Source: Paenibacillus sp. FSL K6-1330 (GTDB taxonomy: Bacteria; Bacillota; Bacilli; Paenibacillales; Paenibacillaceae). Taken from it: a stretch of DNA of 64,000 nucleotides. This document shows, in pieces, positions 52,709-60,812 of this stretch. The stretch's first letter is position 1; every line of letters begins with the position of its first letter. The stretch spans positions 6,799,501 to 6,863,500 of the forward strand of contig NZ_CP150269.1 of assembly GCF_037976825.1 (NCBI RefSeq), in the 5' to 3' direction. A program made the translations under genes and the position numbers. The notes beneath the pieces are model-generated. The model was not told the DNA's origin. It saw only the letters and a list, made by a program, of their open reading frames with translations, and made no database searches.

Positions 52709-54283
52709 CTATCTGCCGACGACGCCGGTACCGTTGATTAATTTGTCCAGCATCTCATCAATGGTAGTAACCACACGTGATGAGGCGCTGTAAGCATGCT
52801 GGAAGCGGATCAGATCCGACATCTCTTCATCAAGTGATACACTGCTAATCGATAGACGGAGTGTATCGGCATGCTCCACCAACAACGTGCCGTTCTCCAC
52901 CATCTTTTTGGCATTGCTGCTGTCCGTACCCAATTTGGAGATAACTGACTGCAGATATCCTTCAAAATTCGTGATGTCCGTTACTGAACCACTGTTGTTA
53001 TTCGGATTGAAATTAAACGTACGTTCTGACAGTTGCGCAATCAGAAGCGCCATGCCGCCGTTCCCTTTCAGAACCACCTCAGAGGTCGTACCGTTATCCG
53101 GATCAGTCTTCATTTCTGTCCGCAGGGAAGCGCCGATATTCTTCAGATCGGATTGGATCGTCTGGCTTAATCTCATATTCCCAGCGGTAATTGGCCCGCC
53201 GTTAGCAGATACAAAGAAGTCGCCCCCTGTTGTGGCCGGCTCATTAAGGGTATAACCCAATTTATGTAATCCGTTAAGGCCATCAACCGTATGCTTCACA
53301 TCCTGAGCAAGCTTGCGAGGATTATTCGCATCCATAACCGCTTTCGGGATACTCACGCCCGGAGGAAGAATTGTTCCAGCCGGTATGGTCACTTCCACTT
53401 TGCCTGTAGCCAGTGTGTTGGCCATAATGTTCAGCTGGGTGATATATCCTTGAACATGCACATCACGAGAGGTCACATAACCAGCGATCTCCCCACCGGT
53501 CAATGCGCCGGCGATGGCGTTCGTAATCGGAGTAGAAGTCATATCATCCACCACAACTTGATTTCCGAACGTCACTTGATAGACGTCCCCTGTCTCGGTT
53601 ACATTCACGTTCCCGAGCAAGGAGAGCTGATCGATGAGCAGATCCCGCTTATCACGCAGATCATTCGCGTTGTCACCAAGACCCTCAATCCGTTTAATAC
53701 TCTGGGTTAACTCTGCAACTTGGTCGATATAGTTGTTAGCTTCAGCAACCTTAGTGTCAATACGAGAAGTCAGGTTATTGCTGAGGGTATCCAATTGTGA
53801 GTAAATATGGTTAAACGTTTCCGTCAAAGCGATCGCTTTCTGCTGAACCGCCATACGGGCGGACAAGTCGGTGTCGCTCGGATTCTTGCTCAGCGTCTGC
53901 CAAGCCGTCCAGAATTCAGAAATACTTGCACTCAAGCTGCTGTCCGAAGGCTCATTAAAAATCCCCTCAATATTCGAAAGCGTCTCTTGCTGAACGCTCC
54001 ATGTCGACAAATTCGTATTCTGATTGCGATATTCGATATCCAATAAAAAGTCCCGTACCCGCTGAATACTTTCCGCTTCTACACCCATCCCGAGCTGACC
54101 GGCCGCTTGGGAACGCTGCAGTCCCGGGAAAGCAATGGGGTTGGCTGCAACAAGGCGAGTAGTCTGGCGAGAGTATCCTGGCGTATTGGCGTTCGTAACG
54201 TTATGACCAGCTGTGTTAATTGCAGCTTGCTGGGCAATCAAGCCCCTCTTTCCGATTTCGAGCAAATGAAATGTGGATCTCAT
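52709..54283 (-). CDS. flgK: Hook-filament junction protein FlgK (HAP1)
   Basis: 524 aa. First filament-proximal protein on the hook. N-terminal rod/hook domain AINTAGHNVTNANTPGYSRQTTRL (about 20-43), a large middle, and C-terminal LSISSVSLDEEMSDLIRFQHAYSASSRVVTTIDEMLDKLINGTGVVGR. ATG at 54283 after AGAAAGGAAAATG. 18 nt after flgN. GC-richer than the fliD-hag segment to the left. Confidence 0.96.
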   Translation of the reverse strand: MRSTFHLLEIGKRGLIAQQAAINTAGHNVTNANTPGYSRQTTRLVAANPIAFPGLQRSQAAGQLGMGVEAESIQRVRDFLLDIEYRNQNTNLSTWSVQQETLSNIEGIFNEPSDSSLSASISEFWTAWQTLSKNPSDTDLSARMAVQQKAIALTETFNHIYSQLDTLSNNLTSRIDTKVAEANNYIDQVAELTQSIKRIEGLGDNANDLRDKRDLLIDQLSLLGNVNVTETGDVYQVTFGNQVVVDDMTSTPITNAIAGALTGGEIAGYVTSRDVHVQGYITQLNIMANTLATGKVEVTIPAGTILPPGVSIPKAVMDANNPRKLAQDVKHTVDGLNGLHKLGYTLNEPATTGGDFFVSANGGPITAGNMRLSQTIQSDLKNIGASLRTEMKTDPDNGTTSEVVLKGNGGMALLIAQLSERTFNFNPNNNSGSVTDITNFEGYLQSVISKLGTDSSNAKKMVENGTLLVEHADTLRLSISSVSLDEEMSDLIRFQHAYSASSRVVTTIDEMLDKLINGTGVVGR

Positions 54284-54301
54284 CTACATTTTCCTTTCTG
54301 C

Positions 54302-54802
54302 TTATGCCCTGGTATCAAACATGCTTCGGCCCTTGCCGGCAGGATTCTGATGCTTCGGATGCTGATAAAGCAAATCATCCTCCGGACGACTGACTAACAA
54401 ATTTAAACTGTAATCTATGAACGCTAGTGATTGCTCAATTAGCTCCCGGTTAATCGCATTCAGCTCTTTGAGTTCCATGAGCCTGTCCATTAATTGCTGC
54501 TGCACATCCTGCAGCTCTGTTTTTTCCTCCGGGTTAAATACAAGACGAGTCATTTCAGTAACCGTCAGCTGAAGCTGGGAGCGGATGCCCTTCTCACGTA
54601 AAAAATCATCTGCGGCACCTTGACGCAGCGCTTCCGTTTCCGCCACCTGCTTCAGCAGGCGGTTCTCCTTGGTCATGACCGCTGTAAGACGTTCCACATC
54701 ATTATCCAGAATGGCTTGCCTTTTATCTTTCCCTGCCTCTATGAGCTGCTGATGCAGCTCATCCTGACGCTTCATATATTCGATTATGGACCTAGCACTC
54801 AC
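54302..54802 (-). CDS. flgN: FlgN family flagellar export chaperone
   Basis: 166 aa, helical. FlgN is the chaperone that delivers FlgK and FlgL to the export gate. The sequence is rich in Gln/Leu/Glu (LHQQLIEAGKDKRQAILDNDVERLTAVMTKENRLLKQVAETEALRQ) with the FlgN heptad pattern and a C-terminal disordered tail. GTG start at 54802 overlaps the flgM stop by 4 nt (GTGA). Its position before flgK matches its clients. Confidence 0.88.
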   Translation of the reverse strand: MSARSIIEYMKRQDELHQQLIEAGKDKRQAILDNDVERLTAVMTKENRLLKQVAETEALRQGAADDFLREKGIRSQLQLTVTEMTRLVFNPEEKTELQDVQQQLMDRLMELKELNAINRELIEQSLAFIDYSLNLLVSRPEDDLLYQHPKHQNPAGKGRSMFDTRA

Positions 54803-55095
54803 TTGGACTCACCTGATTTATTGTAGGATTGAAAATACGGGAGCAATTTGTCTGCTAAACGGTCGACTGGCACTTCATAAGTACCATTAGCTACAGATTC
54901 CTTCAAACGCTGAATTTTCTCCGCGCGTTCCGGATCCTGTACTTTACTCTGTGCACTCAGTTCCATCGCCTCCGAGGAGATTGATACTTCATCCTTGCGG
55001 CGCTTCTTCTTATCGATATGCTGCATCTCCCGAGATTCAATATTCCGTTGATACGAATTGATGCCGTTCACACGTCCCGATTCGTTAATCTTCAC
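54799..55095 (-). CDS. flgM: Anti-sigma factor FlgM
   Basis: 98 aa. Binds and holds SigmaD until the hook is complete. Mostly disordered, charged N-terminal half (NSYQRNIESREMQHIDKKKRRKDEVSISSEAMELS), then the conserved FlgM C-terminus (AEKIQRLKESVANGTYEVPVDRLADKLLPYF). GTG start at 55095 after GAGGTGAATAGGG. Followed by flgN in overlap. Possibly driven by a SigmaD-like promoter upstream, as in B. subtilis. Confidence 0.93.
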   Translation of the reverse strand: MKINESGRVNGINSYQRNIESREMQHIDKKKRRKDEVSISSEAMELSAQSKVQDPERAEKIQRLKESVANGTYEVPVDRLADKLLPYFQSYNKSGESK

Positions 55096-55113
55096 GCCCT
55101 ATTCACCTCACTT

Positions 55114-55170
55114 AAAATAAAAGACCGATAAGCTTTACTAAGTTTATCGGTCGGATATGAAACATTGTTA
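55114..55170 (-). promoter_or_regulatory. SigmaD-like promoter of flgM overlapping a terminator stem
   Basis: TAAC (55167-55170), 15-nt spacer, ACCGATAA (55144-55151): 9 of 12 positions fit SigmaD. The -10 is part of a terminator stem, GACCGATAA/TTATCGGTC (55123-55131 with 55144-55152), followed by TTTTATTTT on the minus strand. The same DNA thus ends yvyF transcription and could start flgM transcription. Confidence 0.5.
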
Positions 55171-55182
55171 ATAGTTCAAAAG

Positions 55183-55593
55183 TTAGTATTTGCGCAGTTT
55201 ATCGACTGCACTGTAAGTCTCTCTGTCTTTTCTGGACCCAGGCTGATTTTCCTGGTCGCCAGCAGCAGCCTGCCTTAGCTCCCTCGTTAAGCGCGTCCGG
55301 CAGGACTCGCACATATTGCTCTCACGAATCAACGTTCCGCAAACTTCGCAAGGATACGCCAGGTTTGGCGCGTTCGCAATCGAGATCCGGCCTTCCTTGA
55401 TAAACTTCGTAATTTGCCGCACAGATACTTCCGTAGCCTCAGATACCTCATGAATAGTTGCACCTTTTTGCTCACGAAGGAAGGTTGCGCATTTTTCATA
55501 TTCCTTCTCAATAACCTTCATGCAATCAGGACATAATTCCCGAATATTAACCGTATATAACTTGCCGCACCGAGGGCAATTCCCCAGATTCAT
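55183..55593 (-). CDS. yvyF: YvyF-like flagellar operon zinc protein (TIGR03826)
   Basis: 136 aa. The N-terminal zinc ribbon NCPRCGKLYTVNIRELCPDCMK (4-25) and a helix-turn-helix-like HEVSEATEVSVRQITKFIKEGRI (about 48-70) lead to a second zinc ribbon, CEVCGTLIRESNMCESC (about 82-98). In B. subtilis YvyF modulates FlgM and lies between flgM and comFC, as here. The start at 55593 (MNLGNCPRC) has GGAGGTT before it; an upstream in-frame start at 55614 is less likely. 114 nt after comFC. Confidence 0.9.
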   Translation of the reverse strand: MNLGNCPRCGKLYTVNIRELCPDCMKVIEKEYEKCATFLREQKGATIHEVSEATEVSVRQITKFIKEGRISIANAPNLAYPCEVCGTLIRESNMCESCRTRLTRELRQAAAGDQENQPGSRKDRETYSAVDKLRKY

Positions 55594-55707
55594 GCTCAAC
55601 AACCTCCATGCCACATAGAACCTTTAATACCCCTAGATTACATTATCTTAGGCCTTACGTCTATCATTCGGTAACAGAATCCACACATTTTTCCTATATT
55701 TAATCAT

Positions 55708-56568
55708 TTACGAACGAGCCCAGGTTAAACTATAGATCTCGATGGGCATTTCTACAATGGATTCATATCTCCGCAAAACCTGAGCACAAGCGTTAATCGT
55801 ACTCCCGGTTGTGTATATATCATCTACCAATAATATACGGAAAGGTCCTTTGATCCGTGATGTCCGCACTTGAGATCGATTATGCTCTACTACCTGCCTG
55901 CTTATGGACCACAGTACATCAGGTGCATCCTGCAACGCACCAAAAACACCCTCCATATCCTTTAGCCGATCCATCCGGCTCTTGAAACTCTGTTTATTCG
56001 TGTGACGTCTACGTTCCAGCAGCCGAACACAAGGCGCCTTTATTCTAAGCGCAAGCCCTTGTGCGAGCACCTCCGCTTGATTGAACCCCCTTTCCTGAAG
56101 CCTTTCCTCACTGACCGGAACCGAAGTGACGGCATGTATACTCCATGGTATGTTGCCAGAATTCCGTGACCCCTTATTGCCCAAATGGATGTTCGCTTCC
56201 CGATGGAGCAGCGTGTATACCCGTAACATCATTTCTATCAAAAGAGGAGCGTAACGCTCATTCCCCCTATATTTATACTGGGCCAACCACTCTCTCATCT
56301 GCGTATCATAGGTTACCGCACTCCGATTCAAAATAAAGCTCCGCTCGTTCATGCCTGATCGAATACAATCGGGACAGCCGATTCCCCGCCCGCATCGCCA
56401 ACATTTGGGTTTCATGATCCAGGGGATAATCCGATAACAGGCACGGCATATTCCCGGAAGTTCCCGGTTGAATGAACCTGTTTTTCCACAAGTGAGGCAG
56501 GTTTCGTCAATCGGTTTGAGCAAACGATGCATATGCCCGAGCAAATGGCTAAAGACATTTGATATCAA
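55708..56568 (-). CDS. comFC: Competence protein ComFC, phosphoribosyltransferase-like
   Basis: 286 aa. N-terminal zinc ribbon CLTCGKTGSFNRELPGICRACY and CWRCGRGIGCPDC (about 24-70), a double-zinc form, then the phosphoribosyltransferase-like domain with the PRPP loop ILLVDDIYTTGSTINACAQVL (about 243-263). ERLQERGFNQAEVLAQGLA (about 152-170) and RQSKxR-type RRHTNKQSF follow the family. ComFC helps take up single-stranded DNA during transformation and acts with the ComFA helicase. The TTG start at 56568 follows AAGGAGC. comFB seems absent between comFA and comFC. Confidence 0.92.
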   Translation of the reverse strand: MISNVFSHLLGHMHRLLKPIDETCLTCGKTGSFNRELPGICRACYRIIPWIMKPKCWRCGRGIGCPDCIRSGMNERSFILNRSAVTYDTQMREWLAQYKYRGNERYAPLLIEMMLRVYTLLHREANIHLGNKGSRNSGNIPWSIHAVTSVPVSEERLQERGFNQAEVLAQGLALRIKAPCVRLLERRRHTNKQSFKSRMDRLKDMEGVFGALQDAPDVLWSISRQVVEHNRSQVRTSRIKGPFRILLVDDIYTTGSTINACAQVLRRYESIVEMPIEIYSLTWARS

Positions 56569-57038
56569 ATATGCTCCTTCCTTTCTAAGAGAGATAGAAT
56601 AAAGAACACCAATAAACCAGATAAAAAAAGTACACAGCTAACAGCGCGTGCATATCGCCACACCCATTGCCGCGATTGCCGATATATGCCTGATAGTATT
56701 TTCCTCAACTAAATTGAAAGTGTTAAAATGATTCCTGATTGAATAATACATACGTCTTAGATAGAAACTCATGTCCCGATGAAACCCAATCACCCAAAAC
56801 TCTCAAAGCTGAGCATCCAGTTGATTTCCAATTCCATTACTACATTTTCCTGACTTACCACTGTTCCTTCTATCATATCTATCAATCGTTTGTTAAAGAT
56901 GAGTTATATGAAGAATTATGAGGATCCATGAGGATCCATGAGGTTTCATGAACTATGAGCTATGAGAGCCATGGGAGTAAATGAGAGCTATGAGAGTCTA
57001 TGAAAGCTAACACTAAATATCATGTTTAACTCAATCCC
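56569..57038. other. 470-nt gap between comFC and comFA with a tandem repeat
   Basis: The comFC-proximal part is unremarkable AT-rich sequence. In B. subtilis comFB would lie here, but no comFB-like frame is seen. The comFA-proximal part holds degenerate direct repeats of ATGAGNNCC type (56918-57008). Confidence 0.5.
56918..57008. repeat. Degenerate tandem repeat of 10-11 nt
   Basis: Two exact ATGAGGATCC units and related ATGAGGTTTC, ATGAGAGCC, ATGAGAGCT and ATGAGAGTCT units over about 90 nt. No CRISPR-like spacing. Confidence 0.7.
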
Positions 57039-58937
57039 CTAGTCATTCGACAATTCCTGAACAGACCATAAATACCCGCCTTTACGTGCGATTCGGTTCA
57101 TCGCCTTGATTTGCCGGACTGCCGAGCTTTGGCTCCGAGTCCATTGAGGCGCAGCAAATACCACCCGTCCTGCCGGATCATCCTTGGATCGGCCCGCGCG
57201 GCCGGCCATTTGAACCAATGCAGCTTCGTCAAAAAGCTCACTGTCCGCATCTAAAATAAACACGTCACTTTTCGGAACCGTTACCCCTCGTTCAAGAATG
57301 GTCGTTGTCACAAGCAAGCGAATCTCACGGTTACGAAAGGCCATCACTTTGCTTGCCCGTTCCGGATCGATGGATGAAGTTCCTTCAATCGGCATATTGG
57401 CAATGGCCTTGCGAAGCAGCTCCAGCATCGGATCAATATGCTTGATGCGGGAAACGAACAGGAACACTTGAGCACCACGGGAAAGAGATGCACTCAGACT
57501 ACGGACCAAAGGTGGGGGAAGCTTTTTTTCCTGTAGACAGCGGTTCACCGTCGAGATTTTCAGCTTTTGCGGTACGGGTAATGGATGACCGTGGAAGCGT
57601 GCGGGGACTTTGGCATGCGGCAATCGGCCTGCAGCTGCCTCACGCTGTAAAGACGTTGGTGGAGTGGCTGACAGATAGATATACTTCCCCCCTGATTTGC
57701 AAGCACCTTTGGCCGCGTAATCCAGCATCGGATCATTATGATAAGGGAACGCATCAATCTCATCGATCACGACCAGGTCAAAAGCTCCCCTGAAACGCAG
57801 CAGCTGATGCGTCGTTGCCAGTGTGATGCTCCCTTGCTTCCATCTGTCCGGACTTCCCCCGTATAACGTGACCACTGTCTGTTCCGGAAAAGCCTTAGAT
57901 AAGCGTGGTGCCAGCTCCAGCACCACGTCCCGTCTTGGCGCGGCAACCAGCACGCGCCCACCCGCATCCAGAATAGAATGCAGCAGCGGAAAGATCATTT
58001 CAGTCTTTCCGGCACCGGTCACCGCCCAGATGAGAAACCGGGCGGGCCCCGCGGAGCCCCCTGCGGGCGGCTCCGCCAAAAACCGCAGCGCAGCGCTAGC
58101 GGCGGCGCTTTGCGCTGCGCTAAGCCCCCACCGGCCCAAGGCCGCGGTGGGGGAACCCCCGGCCGGGCCCCGCACGGCCGACCCTGCTGCGCCATGCAGC
58201 AGCAGGGCACAGGCGCGGCTGCGCCCCATCGCGAGGCAGGCCTCGCAATAGGCGCAAGCCGCCGAGCCGCACGCGGCGCATGCCGTGCGGCCCCTGGCCT
58301 CGCTGCCGCATCGCCGGCAGCGGAGCGCCACGGCCCGGCGGCGCAGCCAGCCGGGCGCACCCTGCGGGGCGGGCTGTGCCAGCCCCGCTTCCAAACGCAG
58401 GCGGCCCAGCAGGACGCCGAGCTGGGCCGCGGAGCGCCAGTCGCTGGTGTCCCAGGCGACCTCCGCCAACAAAGCCTCGACCTCGCCGGCAAGCAAGGCT
58501 CGTCCTGCCATGCACTGAATCAGCAGCTCCGCCTGCTGTACCAACAAAGTCCAATCCTCAACCACATTCCTTTTTTCGATAACGGAATTTACATACGATC
58601 CGTCCAATAGCTGAATCTCCGTAAACAAAAGACTCCATTGTGATTTGTTTCCTTCAGGCTCTTGTAGTAAAAACGAACTTAAGCTCTGGTACAAATATTT
58701 CTGCCATTCCGATTTCCCCCATTGATCCATGTCTTGGTTGGATCGAAATCTCTCTTGAATGACAACGGCCCACCCTAATGGAACTTGTGTTGATAACAGC
58801 ACCAATGAGCGTACGCTGGTTTTCTCATCCGTCCATCGTTTCACTCCATACCACCATTGAAGATCCACCCGCATATCCAGCGAGAGAAAACACTTCCATT
58901 TCTCTGATGTTCGAATGGCATATATGGCAATCTGCAT
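57039..58937 (-). CDS. comFA: Competence helicase ComFA (DEAD/DExx-box)
   Basis: 632 aa. ATP-dependent translocase required for taking up single-stranded DNA during natural transformation. N-terminal domain (1-145) is variable; zinc cluster CRRCGSEARGRTACAACGSAACAYCEAC (about 207-234); Walker A VTGAGKT (306-312); Walker B VVIDEID (about 389-395, DEID); helicase C domain with VTTTILERGVTVPKSDVFI and QMAGRAGRSKDDPAG. The start at 58937 follows GGAGTTGATGTC. Residues about 146-305 are unusually Ala/Gly/Arg-rich because the DNA there is very GC-rich. The zinc and Walker motifs remain intact, so the gene looks functional. Confidence 0.92.
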   Translation of the reverse strand: MQIAIYAIRTSEKWKCFLSLDMRVDLQWWYGVKRWTDEKTSVRSLVLLSTQVPLGWAVVIQERFRSNQDMDQWGKSEWQKYLYQSLSSFLLQEPEGNKSQWSLLFTEIQLLDGSYVNSVIEKRNVVEDWTLLVQQAELLIQCMAGRALLAGEVEALLAEVAWDTSDWRSAAQLGVLLGRLRLEAGLAQPAPQGAPGWLRRRAVALRCRRCGSEARGRTACAACGSAACAYCEACLAMGRSRACALLLHGAAGSAVRGPAGGSPTAALGRWGLSAAQSAAASAALRFLAEPPAGGSAGPARFLIWAVTGAGKTEMIFPLLHSILDAGGRVLVAAPRRDVVLELAPRLSKAFPEQTVVTLYGGSPDRWKQGSITLATTHQLLRFRGAFDLVVIDEIDAFPYHNDPMLDYAAKGACKSGGKYIYLSATPPTSLQREAAAGRLPHAKVPARFHGHPLPVPQKLKISTVNRCLQEKKLPPPLVRSLSASLSRGAQVFLFVSRIKHIDPMLELLRKAIANMPIEGTSSIDPERASKVMAFRNREIRLLVTTTILERGVTVPKSDVFILDADSELFDEAALVQMAGRAGRSKDDPAGRVVFAAPQWTRSQSSAVRQIKAMNRIARKGGYLWSVQELSND

Positions 58938-59372
58938 GACATCAACTCCAATAATGAGACATATAAGCTGGTAAAATGCCGAGTGCTGGTACGTTATTAA
59001 GCAAGATTTCATATCTACGGCTTACCAGTTCCATGCTGAGACCATTACATTATGAAATAGATCCTTCTCACGATGCCCTATGTCGAAATCTGTCACACCC
59101 CTAATTTAACCGCTCTATTCCCACTTCTCCTAGTCGGGTACAAGTACCGCTATGAGAGACAGAGAATCACATGGAAACAAGAACGGAGTTGAATGCAGGA
59201 GGTTCAGCGAGGTTCAGCTGTAGACAAAATAAGAACAAGCACATTTTGATATTAGATAGCCACTCTCCCTCCAAGAAACACAAAAAACACACCCTTCGCT
59301 TACGCTTGGAGTGTGCTTCACGCCTTTAACAATATGAATACCAACCTGGTAACCAAAACAACTTGCTGATGT
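58938..59372. other. 435-nt gap upstream of comFA
   Basis: Holds the terminator of the next gene (59282-59316). I see no clear comFA promoter or ComK box, and no other gene. Confidence 0.4.
59282..59316 (-). terminator. Terminator of the small TM protein gene
   Basis: GCACACTCCAAGCG with a complementary AGGGTGTG arm (imperfect stem, 59288-59315) and TTTTTTG following on the minus strand. Confidence 0.65.
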
Positions 59373-59795
59373 TTAACCCTGTACATATGGAATCCGAACA
59401 GCCTCCATCGGGTTTCTTAGATCGATCCGTATCACTTCTTCTTCATTCGGACCGGCACCCATTTCCCGTGATGCCGAGTCATCGGACTTCCAAGTCCCAT
59501 ATACCAGTTCAATTCCGGACAAATGAGTCAATCTCTGGACAATCTTCAGCGTATCATCGTACGACTGATCATCAAGGACGGTGACACGCACGCGCGTCCC
59601 GCTCAGCAGGGCATACCATGAAAGGGCTCTCAAATACCATTCCACCTGCCGCTCATGGTTGGACGTGATCAGCACATAATGCCTGCGCCGCCCCGTGCCT
59701 TCACCGGCTCTTCTAAGATGACGGGCATGCACGATATGAATCAGAGCAACAGCAATCCCGTACACCGCGAGTATCCACAGCAATTGGGCAACCAT
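59373..59795 (-). CDS. Single-pass membrane protein with a GT-A-like nucleotide-binding region (unknown function)
   Basis: 140 aa. One transmembrane segment (about 3-22) followed by basic residues and a short alpha/beta domain. HYVLITSNHERQVEWYLRAL and RVRVTVLDDQSYDDTLKIVQRL resemble the first two strands of a GT2 glycosyltransferase. It is too short for catalysis (no DXD or full domain), so it may bind or be degenerate. I do not recognise a named family. Start at 59795 after AAGGAGGTGAGTCTC. Lies alone between degU and comFA, both on the same strand. Confidence 0.72.
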   Translation of the reverse strand: MVAQLLWILAVYGIAVALIHIVHARHLRRAGEGTGRRRHYVLITSNHERQVEWYLRALSWYALLSGTRVRVTVLDDQSYDDTLKIVQRLTHLSGIELVYGTWKSDDSASREMGAGPNEEEVIRIDLRNPMEAVRIPYVQG

Positions 59796-60019
59796 GAGAC
59801 TCACCTCCTTCTCTTATCAACAATATATGCTGGTCAGGAGGGTACGGTGACAGCTATGTAATCAGAGCCCACACAGAACTTAATGGGAACGGCTCAAACA
59901 CCATAAGAACAACATCTTTTGGGGCGAACCTTCACGGAAGACAGACCGCCTTTTGAAGTATGTCTTCTTGCGATTATCGAATTTGTTCAGCTTCGCTGAA
60001 AACCTATAAATCATCATAA

Positions 60020-60046
60020 CAAAAAGGAACCGCCCTTGGCAGTTCC
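60020..60046 (-). terminator. Terminator of degSU
   Basis: GGAAC-TGCC paired with GGCG-GTTCC (60026-60046) and TTTTTG following on the minus strand. Confidence 0.85.
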
Positions 60047-60085
60047 CTCCCTATGTAAGACGCGTCCGTGCATTCGGATCGGCGA

Positions 60086-60808
60086 TTACAACGTCACCCA
60101 GCCATATTTGATCGAGTTGATAACCGCTTGTGTACGGTCGTCCACTTCCATCTTCTGCAAAATGCTGCTGACGTGGTTTTTTACAGTTTTTTCACTAATG
60201 AACAGGTATTCCCCTATCATCTTGTTGCTCTTGCCTTCGGCCATTAGTCTAAGCACTTCCGCTTCGCGCCTTGTCAATGGGTTATTCTCGCCTGCCACAA
60301 ACTTGACTCCAGCCTCACGCGAACCGCCCTCAGCCATAGCGCCTGCTTCGTTTACATAAGTCATTCGGCGGAGCTGTTGAATGAGCTTACCCGTAACTTT
60401 CGGATGGATAAATGCATATCCCTCATGTACCGAACGAATCGCATTAATCAGTGACTCGGCTTCCATATCCTTCAGGAGGTAACCGTTTGCTCCCTTACGG
60501 AGCGTTTCAAACACATAACTTTCATCGTCATGAATCGACAGAATGATAACTTTGATCTCAGGAAACATTTCACGTAGTTTCTCAGTTGCTTGAACGCCAT
60601 TTTCGGTGGGCATGTTGATATCCATCAGCACGATATCCGGCTTCACTTCGTTACAGAACTCAAGCACTTGAATTCCATCGCCGCATTCTCCGATAACGTC
60701 AATGTCGTCCTCCATATTCAGTATACGCTTCAGACCCTCCCTAAACAGCTGGTGGTCATCCGCTAATAATACTTTAATAATCGCGTTCTCTTTCTCCAAA
60801 TGTTCCAT
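60086..60808 (-). CDS. degU: Response regulator DegU
   Basis: 240 aa. Receiver domain (acid pocket DD17-18, phosphoacceptor D63 in IVLMDINMP, Lys in YLLKDMEAE) and LuxR-type DNA-binding domain (LTRREAEVLRLMAEGKSNKMIGEYLFISEKTVKNHVSSILQKM, about 175-217). DegU controls degradative enzymes, competence (ComK), motility and biofilm genes in B. subtilis. The next genes include comFA/comFC and the flagellar block. AAAGGAG before the ATG. 4 nt after degS. The linker (about 135-170, Gly/Ala-rich) is longer than in B. subtilis DegU. Confidence 0.96.
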   Translation of the reverse strand: MEHLEKENAIIKVLLADDHQLFREGLKRILNMEDDIDVIGECGDGIQVLEFCNEVKPDIVLMDINMPTENGVQATEKLREMFPEIKVIILSIHDDESYVFETLRKGANGYLLKDMEAESLINAIRSVHEGYAFIHPKVTGKLIQQLRRMTYVNEAGAMAEGGSREAGVKFVAGENNPLTRREAEVLRLMAEGKSNKMIGEYLFISEKTVKNHVSSILQKMEVDDRTQAVINSIKYGWVTL

Positions 60809-60812
60809 CCGA

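Noticed and set aside
56739..56921. A 60-codon plus-strand frame in the comFC-comFA gap
   Set aside because: TTG start without a ribosome binding site, no domain, next to a tandem repeat; not credible as a gene.
56918..57008. CRISPR array
   Set aside because: Units are 10-11 nt, degenerate and adjacent without spacers; no cas genes in the window.
58019..58610. Several overlapping long frames on both strands within the GC-rich part of comFA
   Set aside because: Extreme GC content removes stop codons in all frames; only the ComFA frame continues with conserved zinc and Walker motifs.
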